Assembly (NCBI GenBank): GCA_902768975.1
Contig: CACXMZ010000009.1
Span: 37,706 to 101,705, forward strand
Length of the DNA stretch: 64,000 nucleotides
Reading direction: 5' to 3'
DNA from: an uncultured Coriobacteriaceae bacterium
GTDB lineage: Bacteria; Actinomycetota; Coriobacteriia; Coriobacteriales; Eggerthellaceae
In this document: positions 41,922 to 50,687 of the stretch, piece after piece
How positions within the stretch are numbered: the stretch's first letter is position 1
Layout: every line of letters begins with the position of its first letter
The notes under the pieces: generated by a model
What the model saw: the letters and a program-made list of their open reading frames with translations, nothing else
What the model was told of the DNA's origin: nothing
The model's database searches: none
Made by a program: the position numbers and the translations under genes

Positions 41922-41998
41922 TGGCGCGCCCTGCAGGATTCGAACCTGCGACGTACTGATTCGTAGTCAGTCCCTCTATCCAGCTGAGGTAAGGGCGC
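41922..41998 (-). tRNA. tRNA-Arg (ACG)
   Basis: A minus-strand cloverleaf of 77 bases with encoded CCA. The acceptor GCGCCCT pairs with AGGGCGC. The anticodon stem CTGA/TCAG surrounds CTACGAA, giving anticodon ACG, and the T arm reads GCAGGTTCGAATCCTGC. The ACG anticodon requires A-to-I editing by TadA, whose gene lies at 56,377. Confidence 0.97.
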
Positions 41999-42130
41999 AT
42001 AAAACAGCAGGGGATAGTTTGGCATACGCGCGGGGCGGTGTCAAATGAATTACAAAGATGTGGTGCGCCTGTTCACATTCGCGCAAGCGCCCACAAAACA
42101 GGTACAATCAAAGAAACGCAAGGAGTGCCT

Positions 42131-43477
42131 GTGACCGAAGACCGCAAAATAGCCCTGTACAACACCATTAACCAGGTGAATACCATAGATCCTTCGTACT
42201 ACGAACGCTACAACGTGAAGCGCGGCCTGCGCAACGCAAACGGCAGCGGTGTGGTAGCGGGCGTCACCAATATTTCCAACGTACACGGCTACATGATGAG
42301 CGACGAAGTGAAGGTGCCCGACGAAGGCCGCCTTACCTTGCGCGGCTACGACATCTACGACCTTATTGGCACAGACGGGCCCGAGCGCCGTTTCAACTTC
42401 GAAGAAGTGGCCTACCTGCTGCTTATGGGTGAACTGCCCACGCAAAGCCAGCTGGACGGCTTCGTGGCTGCCATCGACGAACAGCGCGAACTACCCGACG
42501 GCTTCACGGCAACCTACATCTTAAACGACACGCCGCGCGACATCATGAACCTGCTGCAGCGCTGCATCCTGTTCTTGTATTCGCAAGACCCTGCGGCGGA
42601 AGAACGCAGCATGGAACATGAAGTAAGTACGGCCATCAGCCTGCTTTCGCGCCTGCTGCGCATTTCGGTGTTTTCCTACTACGCGGTACAGTGCCGCCAC
42701 GAAGGCGCGTCCATGATTATGCATCGCTTCGTGCCGGGCCAGTCCAGCGCGGAAACCTTCCTTTCCATGCTGCGCCCCGACCGCAGTTTCACGCCGGAAG
42801 AAGCGCGCATGCTCGACGTTATGCTGTGCCTGCATGCTGAACATGGCGGTGGCAACAACTCAACCTTTACCTGCCGTTCGCTTTCGTCTTCCGACACGGA
42901 CCCGTATTCAGCTTACGCGGGTGCCATTGGTTCGCTGAAGGGCTTTAAGCACGGCGGCGCCAACCATAAGGTGCGCGCCATGCATGCCGAAATCAAAAAC
43001 CAAGTTGCCCATTGGGAAAACGAAGACGAAGTGGCGGCGTACCTGGCAAAGATCGCCAACAAGCAGGCCTACGACAAGACTGGCCTTATCTATGGCATGG
43101 GCCATGCGGTCTACACCAAAAGCGACCCGCGCGCCGTGGTGCTGAAGCAGTTCGCTTCGCAACTGGCGCAGGGCACCGAACAGGAAGCCGAATACAAGTT
43201 GCTTGAAACTATCGAGCGCCTAAGCCCCGAAATCCTGCGCACCGAACGCGGCATTACCAAGGACGTGTGCGCCAACGTGGACATGTATTCGGGTTTTGTG
43301 TATTCCATGCTTGGCATCCCCGAAGACCTGTTTACGCCGCTGTTTGCCTGCGCGCGTATTGCCGGCTGGAGCGCGCATAGGTTTGAAGAAATAATCAGCG
43401 GCAAGCGCATTGTACGCCCCGCTTACATTAGTACCTGCAAGGAGGTCCAGGATTATGTCCCTATTAGCCAGCGTTAG
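42131..43477 (+). CDS. gltA: Citrate synthase
   Basis: This enzyme condenses oxaloacetate and acetyl-CoA to citrate. From GTG 42131 (AAGGAG five bases upstream) it has 448 residues. The catalytic region shows LHAEHGGGNNSTF (His ~238), GMGHAVYTKSDPRA (His and Asp pair, ~322-335) and a substrate-binding Arg region RFEEIISGKRIVRPAY near the end. The longer open frame from 42038 has no ribosome site and overlaps the upstream spacer. It is of the ~450-residue type seen in anaerobic Firmicutes and Coriobacteria. It overlaps the next small gene. Confidence 0.93.
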   Translation: MTEDRKIALYNTINQVNTIDPSYYERYNVKRGLRNANGSGVVAGVTNISNVHGYMMSDEVKVPDEGRLTLRGYDIYDLIGTDGPERRFNFEEVAYLLLMGELPTQSQLDGFVAAIDEQRELPDGFTATYILNDTPRDIMNLLQRCILFLYSQDPAAEERSMEHEVSTAISLLSRLLRISVFSYYAVQCRHEGASMIMHRFVPGQSSAETFLSMLRPDRSFTPEEARMLDVMLCLHAEHGGGNNSTFTCRSLSSSDTDPYSAYAGAIGSLKGFKHGGANHKVRAMHAEIKNQVAHWENEDEVAAYLAKIANKQAYDKTGLIYGMGHAVYTKSDPRAVVLKQFASQLAQGTEQEAEYKLLETIERLSPEILRTERGITKDVCANVDMYSGFVYSMLGIPEDLFTPLFACARIAGWSAHRFEEIISGKRIVRPAYISTCKEVQDYVPISQR

Positions 43478-43817
43478 TTTTCTGGCCACGCCCTTGGCGG
43501 CCACATCGGACGAAATTCAACCGTGGATGATTGCGGCCATTGCTGCAGGTGCTTTATTGGCGCTTGTTCTGCTAATTGTGGCGGCGCGCAAGGCTAAAAA
43601 GAAAACGCACGACAACCAGATGCGTGAAGCCCTGGGCGGGGCGAAACAAGAAGCTACCGCCTCTGCGGAAAGTTGGGACGACTTTAAGCCTTTGGCTCCT
43701 GAAAATGCCGAAGAACCCGTGGCGCCTGTTGCCCCTGTGGTGCCGGCGAAGGCCGAGAGTGCGAAACCCGCAAAGAAGCCTGCGGGTAAGAAGGGCCGCG
43801 GCAAGCACGCAAAGTAG
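43455..43817 (+). CDS. Small membrane protein with Pro/Ala/Lys-rich tail
   Basis: The start is ATG 43455, behind GGAGGT located inside the end of gltA. The 120-residue product has a hydrophobic N terminus (MSLLASVSFLATPLAA, possibly a cleaved signal), a membrane helix WMIAAIAAGALLALVLLIVA (~25-44) and a basic stretch. Its cytoplasmic tail is rich in Pro, Ala and Lys and ends KKPAGKKGRGKHAK. No family is recognised. The overlap with gltA suggests co-translation, but no functional link is known. Confidence 0.6.
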   Translation: MSLLASVSFLATPLAATSDEIQPWMIAAIAAGALLALVLLIVAARKAKKKTHDNQMREALGGAKQEATASAESWDDFKPLAPENAEEPVAPVAPVVPAKAESAKPAKKPAGKKGRGKHAK

Positions 43818-43827
43818 TACAATAGTA

Positions 43828-43994
43828 ATAACGGAGGAATGGCCGAGTGGTCGACAATGCGCATATAATGAAATGAATGCGCATTGCGGCGAGTGTCAAG
43901 GCTGAAAAGCGAAGCGTGCCTTGACACGAGCGAACGCGGCAGTCCTGCCGCCGTTGTTGCAGTAAGTGTTTACTGGCTACAACGGCAACTTGAC
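43828..43994. repeat. 167-bp unit beside tRNA-Ser: duplicated tRNA 5' end plus hairpin insert
   Basis: Bases 43828-43854 repeat 43995-44021 exactly (27 bases: five upstream plus the first 22 of tRNA-Ser). The ~140 bases between hold four hairpins: AATGCGCAT/ATGCGCATT (about 43856-43884), GTGTCAAGGC/GCCTTGACAC (about 43892-43926), CGGCAG/CTGCCG, and GTTGT...ACAAC. No open frame lies inside. It looks like insertion of a small element into tRNA-Ser with the tRNA rebuilt by target duplication, or a recombination scar. Confidence 0.65.
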
Positions 43995-43999
43995 ATAAC

Positions 44000-44087
44000 G
44001 GAGGAATGGCCGAGTGGTCGAAGGCGGCAGTCTTGAAAACTGTTGTGCCGCAAGGTACCGTGGGTTCGAATCCTACTTCCTCCGCCA
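44000..44087 (+). tRNA. tRNA-Ser (TGA)
   Basis: An 88-base class II tRNA with encoded CCA. The acceptor GGAGGAA pairs with TTCCTCC. The anticodon loop CTTGAAA gives TGA, a long variable arm TGTGCCGCAAGGTACC follows, and the T arm is GTGGGTTCGAATCCTAC. Confidence 0.96.
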
Positions 44088-44096
44088 GCGTATCCA

Positions 44097-44124
44097 AGAT
44101 CCAGCACTCGCTGGATCTTTTTTT
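44097..44124 (+). terminator. Terminator after tRNA-Ser
   Basis: AGATCCAGC (44097-44105) pairs with GCTGGATCT (44110-44118) followed by seven T residues. Confidence 0.85.
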
Positions 44125-44157
44125 GGAACTTGTGGACGGTGTGTCACAAAATCAAGA

Positions 44158-44180
44158 GGGTGTTCCACTTTGGAACACCC
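44158..44180. repeat. GTGTTCCA hairpin upstream of the second surface protein
   Basis: A perfect 10-base inverted repeat GGGTGTTCCA-CTT-TGGAACACCC. The same hairpin (GTGTTCCA-CTT-TGGAACAC, 50351-50369) precedes the third surface protein gene. It may be a shared operator or a terminator. Confidence 0.55.
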
Positions 44181-44289
44181 TATATATATGTATACGGCAG
44201 CCATTTTTAGGTGTAGAATACGTATTAATGAAGCATACATGTCTACGTAAAAGCAAAGAACAATCTGTGACCAAAAGGGAAGTGGAACA

Positions 44290-46323
44290 ATGGTCAACAA
44301 GACTACCAAAGCTATGTTCAAAAACGCAACGAGTTGTGTGGTATCGGCGCTGCTTGCAGTATCGGTATTCTTAGGATGCCTGAGTGCCTACAGTCCAGAG
44401 TTGGCTCGTGCTACCGAAGACCAGGATAATACCCAGGCTGCCATGGCCGTTAACGACACGCCGGCCAAAGAAGAGGTGCAGGCGCCAGCCCCCGAAGCTG
44501 TGGCACCCGAGGCGCCAGCCGCTGAAGCTGCCCCGATTCCAGAAGCTGAGGTTGCCCCTGAAGCAATTCTCCCCGGTGAAGAAGGTTTGGGCGAACAGGC
44601 AGAAGAAGGCGAAGCTAATCAAGATACCCAAGAGTCCGCCGCAGAAGAACCAGGCCAGCAAGACTCGTACCCTGGTTCTGGTGAAGAAGCCATGGACCCT
44701 GCCGCGGTAACCCCTGAATCCAATAACGAAGATGCCACATCGTCTGCTACCGAAGACGAAAATAAAGAAGCCAAGGATGACAAGGCATCCAAGGACGATG
44801 AAAAATCCAAGGATGCTAAAGACACCAAGGACGCCGAAAAGCCAGCTGCGTTCGAGGCAAGCCAAACCGTTGACGGCGTGGTAGTAAGCGTCAAGGCAGA
44901 AGAAGGTGCCTTCCCCAAGGGTTCTACTTTGTCTGTTAGAAAGGTAAACGCATCTGAACAAAGCGCCGCGGAAGCTGCCGTTGAAGGCAAGCGCCACGAA
45001 GGCGAAAACGTTGCCGTGTCTTACACCTTCGACATCAAGGTGCTCGACAAGGACAAGAAAGAAATCCAGCCCGCGAAAGGTAAGAAGGTTGAAGTTGCCT
45101 TCAAGGCCGTAGAGGTTGCCAACCAGAACCTAGAAACGAACGTTTACCATCTTAAGAAAGAAGGCAGCCTGGTTGCCGAATCTTTGGACACCAAAGAACA
45201 GGGCAGTACCGTATCCGCGCAAACGACTGGCTTTTCCTACTACACCGTTGAATTCACCTACGGTGATCTGCAGTACGTGATGGAAGGCGATTCGGAAATC
45301 CCACTCTCCACCATACTGGATAAGATTGGCCTTTCCGGTACGGTTACCGCTGCCACATCTTCAAACCCGGAGCTATTCTCCGTAGAGAACAAAGGCAGTA
45401 GCTGGACGGTAACAGCCAAGCAAGCTTTCTGCTCAGAAGAATCCCTCACCCTAACCATCGACGGAATAGATTATGTGATCAAAGTTACGGATGATGTAAC
45501 AGACGACTCGCACGACCACAATCACACAGGCTGGACTGCCTGGAGCAACACTACATCACTTCCGAATACTGCCGGTAAGTATTACCTGACTAAGGATGTA
45601 ACTCTCAGCAATGATGTTTTCTTTAATAATAATGTTGAATTGTGCCTGAACGGTCACACTATCACTATGAAGGGGAGCGATAAAGTCATAAACACAGGTA
45701 GTGGTAAAAAACTGACGATATACGATGAGCCCGGCAACTCTGGGGGGATAGTCTTTAATAATAATCGCCTTGCAATTAGTGACAACAGCGTGTTCAATTT
45801 ATATGGCGGAACATTCAAAGGCTGCACTCGATGGACTGAAGGAGCATTGACTATCAATGGCAGCGGGATCTTCAATATGTACGGAGGTGTATTCAGCGGC
45901 AACAAATGTGGCTCTGCGCTACGTTGTACCGGCGGTACCGCCAGGATGAATATTTACGGAGGAGAGTTCACCGGGAATGAACTTAAGAATGCGCCGATAG
46001 ATGTTCAGTATGGTGCTGTATATATTTATGACGTAACAATAAGCGGTAACAGTGGACGATACGGAGGTCTTGTCGCAGGCGGAAATGTTTACATGTCCGG
46101 AGGAACTATAACCGGCAATACAGGGAAAGACGCGGCTGTTTACGCCGGCAATAAAACATTGAATCTTAGCGGAGCTGTTTATATCTCAGGAAATAAATTA
46201 GAAAATGGTAAAGAATGCAATGTGAAGCTGGATTCAAATAACTACAGAATCAATATATCCGGTGAGTTGACGAATACGACTCCTATAGGAATTACAGTTT
46301 TGACAATCCGGACTGTGCTGTAA
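44290..46323 (+). CDS. N-terminal part of a giant repeat adhesin, broken by a frameshift
   Basis: This frame encodes 677 residues: signal peptide (MVNKTTKAMFKNATSCVVSA, cleavage near LARA), a long Pro/Ala/Glu/Asp/Lys-rich stalk (~40-185), a domain at ~190-330 (PKGSTLSVRKVNASEQSA), and from ~415 a right-handed beta-helix-like segment (SNDVFFNNNVELCLNGHTIT, NLYGGTFKGC, NMYGGVFSGN). It then runs out of frame and stops. Restoring one T in TTTT at 46298-46301 reads straight into the next frame (FDNPDCAVTIKNN). So the intact gene was probably 44290-50249. The start matches the start of the third adhesin. From ~45,500 the base composition is AT-richer and uses GGA and AGA codons, unlike neighbours. 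Confidence 0.75.
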   Translation: MVNKTTKAMFKNATSCVVSALLAVSVFLGCLSAYSPELARATEDQDNTQAAMAVNDTPAKEEVQAPAPEAVAPEAPAAEAAPIPEAEVAPEAILPGEEGLGEQAEEGEANQDTQESAAEEPGQQDSYPGSGEEAMDPAAVTPESNNEDATSSATEDENKEAKDDKASKDDEKSKDAKDTKDAEKPAAFEASQTVDGVVVSVKAEEGAFPKGSTLSVRKVNASEQSAAEAAVEGKRHEGENVAVSYTFDIKVLDKDKKEIQPAKGKKVEVAFKAVEVANQNLETNVYHLKKEGSLVAESLDTKEQGSTVSAQTTGFSYYTVEFTYGDLQYVMEGDSEIPLSTILDKIGLSGTVTAATSSNPELFSVENKGSSWTVTAKQAFCSEESLTLTIDGIDYVIKVTDDVTDDSHDHNHTGWTAWSNTTSLPNTAGKYYLTKDVTLSNDVFFNNNVELCLNGHTITMKGSDKVINTGSGKKLTIYDEPGNSGGIVFNNNRLAISDNSVFNLYGGTFKGCTRWTEGALTINGSGIFNMYGGVFSGNKCGSALRCTGGTARMNIYGGEFTGNELKNAPIDVQYGAVYIYDVTISGNSGRYGGLVAGGNVYMSGGTITGNTGKDAAVYAGNKTLNLSGAVYISGNKLENGKECNVKLDSNNYRINISGELTNTTPIGITVLTIRTVL

Positions 46324-46409
46324 CTATAAAGAATAACGAAGCTCACCTCGTCAGCCACTCGCATACATTCAATTATACCGCAGCCGGAGATACCATCACT
46401 GCCGAGTGC

Positions 46410-49400
46410 GTGAACACAGCTACTCCGTGCTCTCTGACGGACAACAAAACAACACTGAAAATCGTAAAGCCTGCACGTACTGTTTATGGCGGAAGCGAAA
46501 GCGCTGAGGCGACATTTGAAGGCACGATCCCGGGAGTGACGCCGACAGCCGAATACTATAAAGGTACTGAGAAACTGGATGCAGCACCGACAAATGCCGG
46601 TACATATAAAGCACAGGTCACACTGAAAGGTTCGGATGAAATAGAAGCAACGGCCTTTGTTGAATACACCATCGCCAAGGCGGATATAACCCCGGTGGTC
46701 GAAATAGAGAACTGGAATTACGGAGAAACAGCTAAGACTCCGTCTGTTACAGCGGCCAGCAACCCGGGCAGTGGCGCCGTTACTTACAAGTATTACACCG
46801 ACGAGGCCTGCACAAAAGAGACTACCTCGGATCAGGGTGCAGCTGAAATCGGCGGTGTGCCGTCATACGGCGGCGACTACTGGGTCAAGGCAACAGTAGA
46901 AGAGACTGCCAACTATAATTCCGGAACCGGCACGAAAGGTTTCAAGATCAACGCAACTGCCGTCAAGGTCACAGGTCTTAAGTTTGGTTCAAAGGAATAT
47001 GACGGTAATACCACAGCGACACTCGATATATCAGAAGCAAAGCTTGAAGGTGTACCGTCAACTGAAGATGTGAAGATAGCATCCGCGACCGGAGTGTTTG
47101 ACAACAAGAATGTCGGCACAGGCAAGACCATAAGCAATATCACCATCGTACTCTCAGGCTCCAAAGCCGGCGGTTACTCTGCAACAGCAGACCCTGATGA
47201 AACCGTGACCGGTGCAATTACTCCGTGCCCTGTCACCGTTAGCGGCATCACGGCATCGGATAAGACGTACGATGGCACCACGAACGCCACCCTTGATTGC
47301 ACCAAGGCAACGATAAATAAGGTAGTCGATGGAGAAACGCTCGGTGTAAGTGCCACGGGTACTTTCAGCGACAAGAAAGTTGCGGATGACAAAACCGTTA
47401 CCTTAAGTGATATGAAACTTACGGGTGATACCGCTGGCAACTACTCTTTAACGGCTGACTGCCAGAAGGATACGAAGGCCAACATAACCCCTAGGGCTCT
47501 TAAGGTAAGCGGCATCACGGCAAACAGTAAAGTCTATGACGCGAAAACAGACGCAACCATCAATACGGGTAGTGCAAGTTATGACGGCAAAGTCGACGGT
47601 GACGATGTCCAGGTGGATATCGCTTCTGCAGAGGCCAACTTCTCAGACAAGAATGTTGGGACAGACAAGACCGTTACGGTTACGTTCAGCTTGAGCGGTG
47701 CTGACAAAGACAACTACACGGCCACCCTTGATGGCGAAGTCAAAGGCGACATCACACCCAAGCCGGTAACAGTTGGTGGCATCACGGTTAATGAAAGGCA
47801 ATACGACAAGACCAAAGATGCACCCCTTAATACCAGCAACGCCACCTTTGGCGGTATTGAGACTGGCGACGTGCTTACGGTATCGGGCACGGGTACCTTT
47901 GAAGATGCCAACGCGGGCATCGACAAGCCCGCATCCATCACCGGCCTCGCGCTGGGCGGCAAGGACGCCGGCAACTACACGGTTGCGACGGACAGCCAGG
48001 ACGGGGCACCCGGAACCATCCTGCAGCGCGAGGTGAAAGTCAGCGGTATCACAGCCAAGGATAAGACCTACGATGGCAATACCGACGCCGAGCTTGACCT
48101 CAGCGGCATTGTTCTGGACAGAAATCTTGATGGCGAAAACCTTACTATATATGCAGACGGAGTCAAAGGCACCTTCGAAGACAAAACGGCAGGCACGGAC
48201 AAGAAAGTTACTATTTCTGGCCTCGAACTCACAGGTGATGCTGTCTCTAACTACAAACTTGCAGAAACCGGTCAGCAGACAGAGACAACGGCTTCTATTA
48301 ACAAGAAGTCTGTCACTGTGAGCGACATCGCTGCAAATGATAAGACTTACGACGGCACGGTTGCCGCAGAGCTGGAGTATAAAGATGCGGTAGTGACGGG
48401 ACAAGTGGACGGCGACAATCTAACAGTAAGTGCTACAGGCGCGTTTAGCGACAAGAACGTAGGCGATGGAAAGATGGTTGCCATTAGCGGAATAACCCTT
48501 GGCGGCAATGATGCGGATAACTACGAGCTCGAAGCAACCGGACAGCAGGAGACTGCAACTGCAAGTATTACCAAGAGACCGGTAAAGGTGTCGGGCATAA
48601 CTGCAGACAACAAGGTGTATGACGGAGACACTGCCGCAACAGTTAAGACCGAGAATGCGGAGTTTGAAAACATCGTCAGCGGCGACGCGCTTACGGTAAG
48701 TGCAACAGGCGCCTTTGAAGACGCCAATGCAGGCGAAGGCAAAACCGTCAAGATCGGCGATCTGGCGCTTGGTGGCGACAGCGAGGGCAACTACGAACTT
48801 GCATCAGAAGGCCAGCAAACAGATACTACTGCTGCCATTACCCCCAAGCCCATAAACGTGACTGCAGAAGCTGCCAGTAAAGCCTACGGGGAAGAAGATC
48901 CCGAACTCAAATACACGGGCGATTCCTTGATTGGCGAAGACGCTTATACGGGCGCGCTTGAGCGCGTTGCTGGCGAAGATGCGGGCATCTATGAAATTGG
49001 CCAGGGAAGCTTAACTGCTGGCGGCAATTACGAGATTACTTACACGCCTGCTGACTTTACTATTACTAAGGCTACAACCAACAGCGTTACGGCTGCCATC
49101 GAAGGCTGGACCTACGGCGATGCGGCGAAAGAGCCAAGCGCTACAGCCACCTATGGCCAAGACGCCGCTGCTTTTATTTATAGTGATGCGGCTGACGGCA
49201 CCTATACCAGCACAGTTCCAACCGATGCGGGCACCTACTTTGTGAAGGCCAAAATTGACGACACGCCAAGCTACCCGGCTGCCGAAAGTGAACCCGTGGA
49301 ATTCACTATTGCACCGAAGCCCGTTACGCCAGCTATGTTGAGCCTGGACAAGGAATCGGTCAAGAAGGCCGGCTCGAAACAAGGTCCCACCATTACCATG

Positions 49401-50249
49401 ACCGATGGCACCGTCCTGGTGGAGGGCAAGGACTACACCTTGTCTGGCGATACTACGGCGGATAAGACGGGCACCCACTTCTTTACCGTTACGGGTATAG
49501 GCAACTACACCAGTTCCTTCGAATCCAGTTGGTACATGTATGAAGACAAGCAGAATGCTGCTACCGAAGAAGGCGAGGATGGCGCCGGCAACATTGAAAT
49601 CTTTGTTGACATTATTGGCAATACCGAATCCATTAGCGTGAATAACTTCACCATCGATTTTGCCAAGGCTCTGTTGACCGAAGCCGACCTTAGCAAGAGG
49701 GCAGAAGGCGCCAACATTACCCTTTATGTTGAAGTTGTCGAAGTGTCCGTAGGTGCTGTACCAGAAACAGACCGCGCCCTGCTGAAGGCATTCTTCGATG
49801 GTAAGGGTGCGACCGACATTCGTTGGTTTGACATTAAGGTGTGGAAGAAGGTTGGCAACGACCCTGCGACACAGCTTCATGAGCTGGGGTCTGCCCTCGA
49901 AATGACTATTAGTGTGCCAGATGAATACAAGGATGCTCCTGCTAACACCACGAGGACCTTCTATTTTGGTACGGCCCATAACGGCGCGCACAAGCTTCTT
50001 TCCGAAACGACGGACAAGGCCGTTGCCTTTAGCACTAAGGAATTTTCGACCTTTGCGCTGGCGTACAAGGACGTGAAGGCCAGCGACGCGGGCAACGATG
50101 GCAAGACCACCAAGAGCCCCATTAAGGCAACCAAGGCCACAACCGCCAAGACGGCAGACGGCGCAAACCTGCCTGCCCTGACGTGCCTGGCCCTGGTTTC
50201 CGCCCTGTTGCTTGCCGTTGCTGCTACACGCCGCCGCAAGGAAGACTAG
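46410..50249 (+). CDS. C-terminal part of the frameshifted adhesin: YDG/MBG repeats and KTADG anchor
   Basis: The frame is open from 46302 and should continue the previous feature; GTG 46410 is only the first possible start and has no ribosome site. It holds an Ig-like segment, then seven or eight YDG repeats of ~80 residues (each with VSGITASDKTYDGTTNATLD-like starts and GNYSL-like ends) up to ~48,840, then an MBG-type repeat (KAYGEEDPELKYTGDSLIGE). After that comes a ~300-residue domain shared with the third adhesin (SSWYMYEDKQNAATEE, IRWFDIKVWKKVGNDPATQL). The end is TAKTADGAN, a helix and RRRKED. Such proteins are stalk-like adhesins on the cell wall. Function beyond that is unknown. Confidence 0.75.
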   Translation: MNTATPCSLTDNKTTLKIVKPARTVYGGSESAEATFEGTIPGVTPTAEYYKGTEKLDAAPTNAGTYKAQVTLKGSDEIEATAFVEYTIAKADITPVVEIENWNYGETAKTPSVTAASNPGSGAVTYKYYTDEACTKETTSDQGAAEIGGVPSYGGDYWVKATVEETANYNSGTGTKGFKINATAVKVTGLKFGSKEYDGNTTATLDISEAKLEGVPSTEDVKIASATGVFDNKNVGTGKTISNITIVLSGSKAGGYSATADPDETVTGAITPCPVTVSGITASDKTYDGTTNATLDCTKATINKVVDGETLGVSATGTFSDKKVADDKTVTLSDMKLTGDTAGNYSLTADCQKDTKANITPRALKVSGITANSKVYDAKTDATINTGSASYDGKVDGDDVQVDIASAEANFSDKNVGTDKTVTVTFSLSGADKDNYTATLDGEVKGDITPKPVTVGGITVNERQYDKTKDAPLNTSNATFGGIETGDVLTVSGTGTFEDANAGIDKPASITGLALGGKDAGNYTVATDSQDGAPGTILQREVKVSGITAKDKTYDGNTDAELDLSGIVLDRNLDGENLTIYADGVKGTFEDKTAGTDKKVTISGLELTGDAVSNYKLAETGQQTETTASINKKSVTVSDIAANDKTYDGTVAAELEYKDAVVTGQVDGDNLTVSATGAFSDKNVGDGKMVAISGITLGGNDADNYELEATGQQETATASITKRPVKVSGITADNKVYDGDTAATVKTENAEFENIVSGDALTVSATGAFEDANAGEGKTVKIGDLALGGDSEGNYELASEGQQTDTTAAITPKPINVTAEAASKAYGEEDPELKYTGDSLIGEDAYTGALERVAGEDAGIYEIGQGSLTAGGNYEITYTPADFTITKATTNSVTAAIEGWTYGDAAKEPSATATYGQDAAAFIYSDAADGTYTSTVPTDAGTYFVKAKIDDTPSYPAAESEPVEFTIAPKPVTPAMLSLDKESVKKAGSKQGPTITMTDGTVLVEGKDYTLSGDTTADKTGTHFFTVTGIGNYTSSFESSWYMYEDKQNAATEEGEDGAGNIEIFVDIIGNTESISVNNFTIDFAKALLTEADLSKRAEGANITLYVEVVEVSVGAVPETDRALLKAFFDGKGATDIRWFDIKVWKKVGNDPATQLHELGSALEMTISVPDEYKDAPANTTRTFYFGTAHNGAHKLLSETTDKAVAFSTKEFSTFALAYKDVKASDAGNDGKTTKSPIKATKATTAKTADGANLPALTCLALVSALLLAVAATRRRKED

Positions 50250-50277
50250 TCCCAAAATCGACATCCCACTTCCCACG

Positions 50278-50341
50278 AGAGCCCGCCTTCCCTGCGGGCT
50301 CTCCGTTTGTTCTGGGAAAAGGGGACGGAGGATTTTTCCCA
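50278..50341 (+). terminator. Terminator and hairpin repeat after the second adhesin
   Basis: AGAGCCCGC (50278-50286) pairs with GCGGGCTCT (50294-50302), followed by CCGTTTGTTC. A TGGGAAAA/TTTTTCCCA hairpin (50313-50341) around GGGGACGG comes next. Nearly the same block follows the third adhesin at 56,130-56,207. Confidence 0.7.
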
Positions 50342-50348
50342 AAAACGA

Positions 50349-50687
50349 GAGTGTTCCACTTTGGAACACCCCCCTTATTTTTATTTTGTCAGAGGAGTAT
50401 AATATGAGCATCAAATAGCACATGAGTCAACGTATAAGAGTAGAGGTGAAGCGGCCCATGGTCGCGCAATCAGAAAGGCAAACATACAACACGGGCACTG
50501 CTTTAACGCGGTGTTTTGGCATGTCTTCGCGCGGGAACAAACCGCGATGAGGCTGCCTTTTGCTGTGTTCGTTTAACAGGGATGTAAAAACGAAAACAGT
50601 TGGGAAGTGGGAACCATGGCTAACAGGGAAGCGAAAGCAAAAGCCAACAGGCAAATGGGAACGATGTTTAAAAGGGAAGTGGGAACA
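50349..50687 (+). promoter_or_regulatory. Leader region of the third adhesin gene
   Basis: It begins with the GTGTTCCA hairpin (50351-50369) and a T-rich run. TATAAT occurs at about 50398. The ~200 bases up to 50599 hold no gene and can form a hairpin near 50536-50553 (CGCGCGG/CCGCGA). From 50599 the word GGGAAGTGGGAAC-ATG occurs twice (ATG at 50616 and 50688), with GGGAACG-ATG between (50664), so the translation start region appears duplicated. I found no known riboswitch. Confidence 0.4.

Noticed and set aside
50400..50600. Known riboswitch in the leader of the third adhesin
   Set aside because: GGCAAAC at about 50475 hints at a cyclic di-GMP aptamer, but the other conserved blocks are missing.
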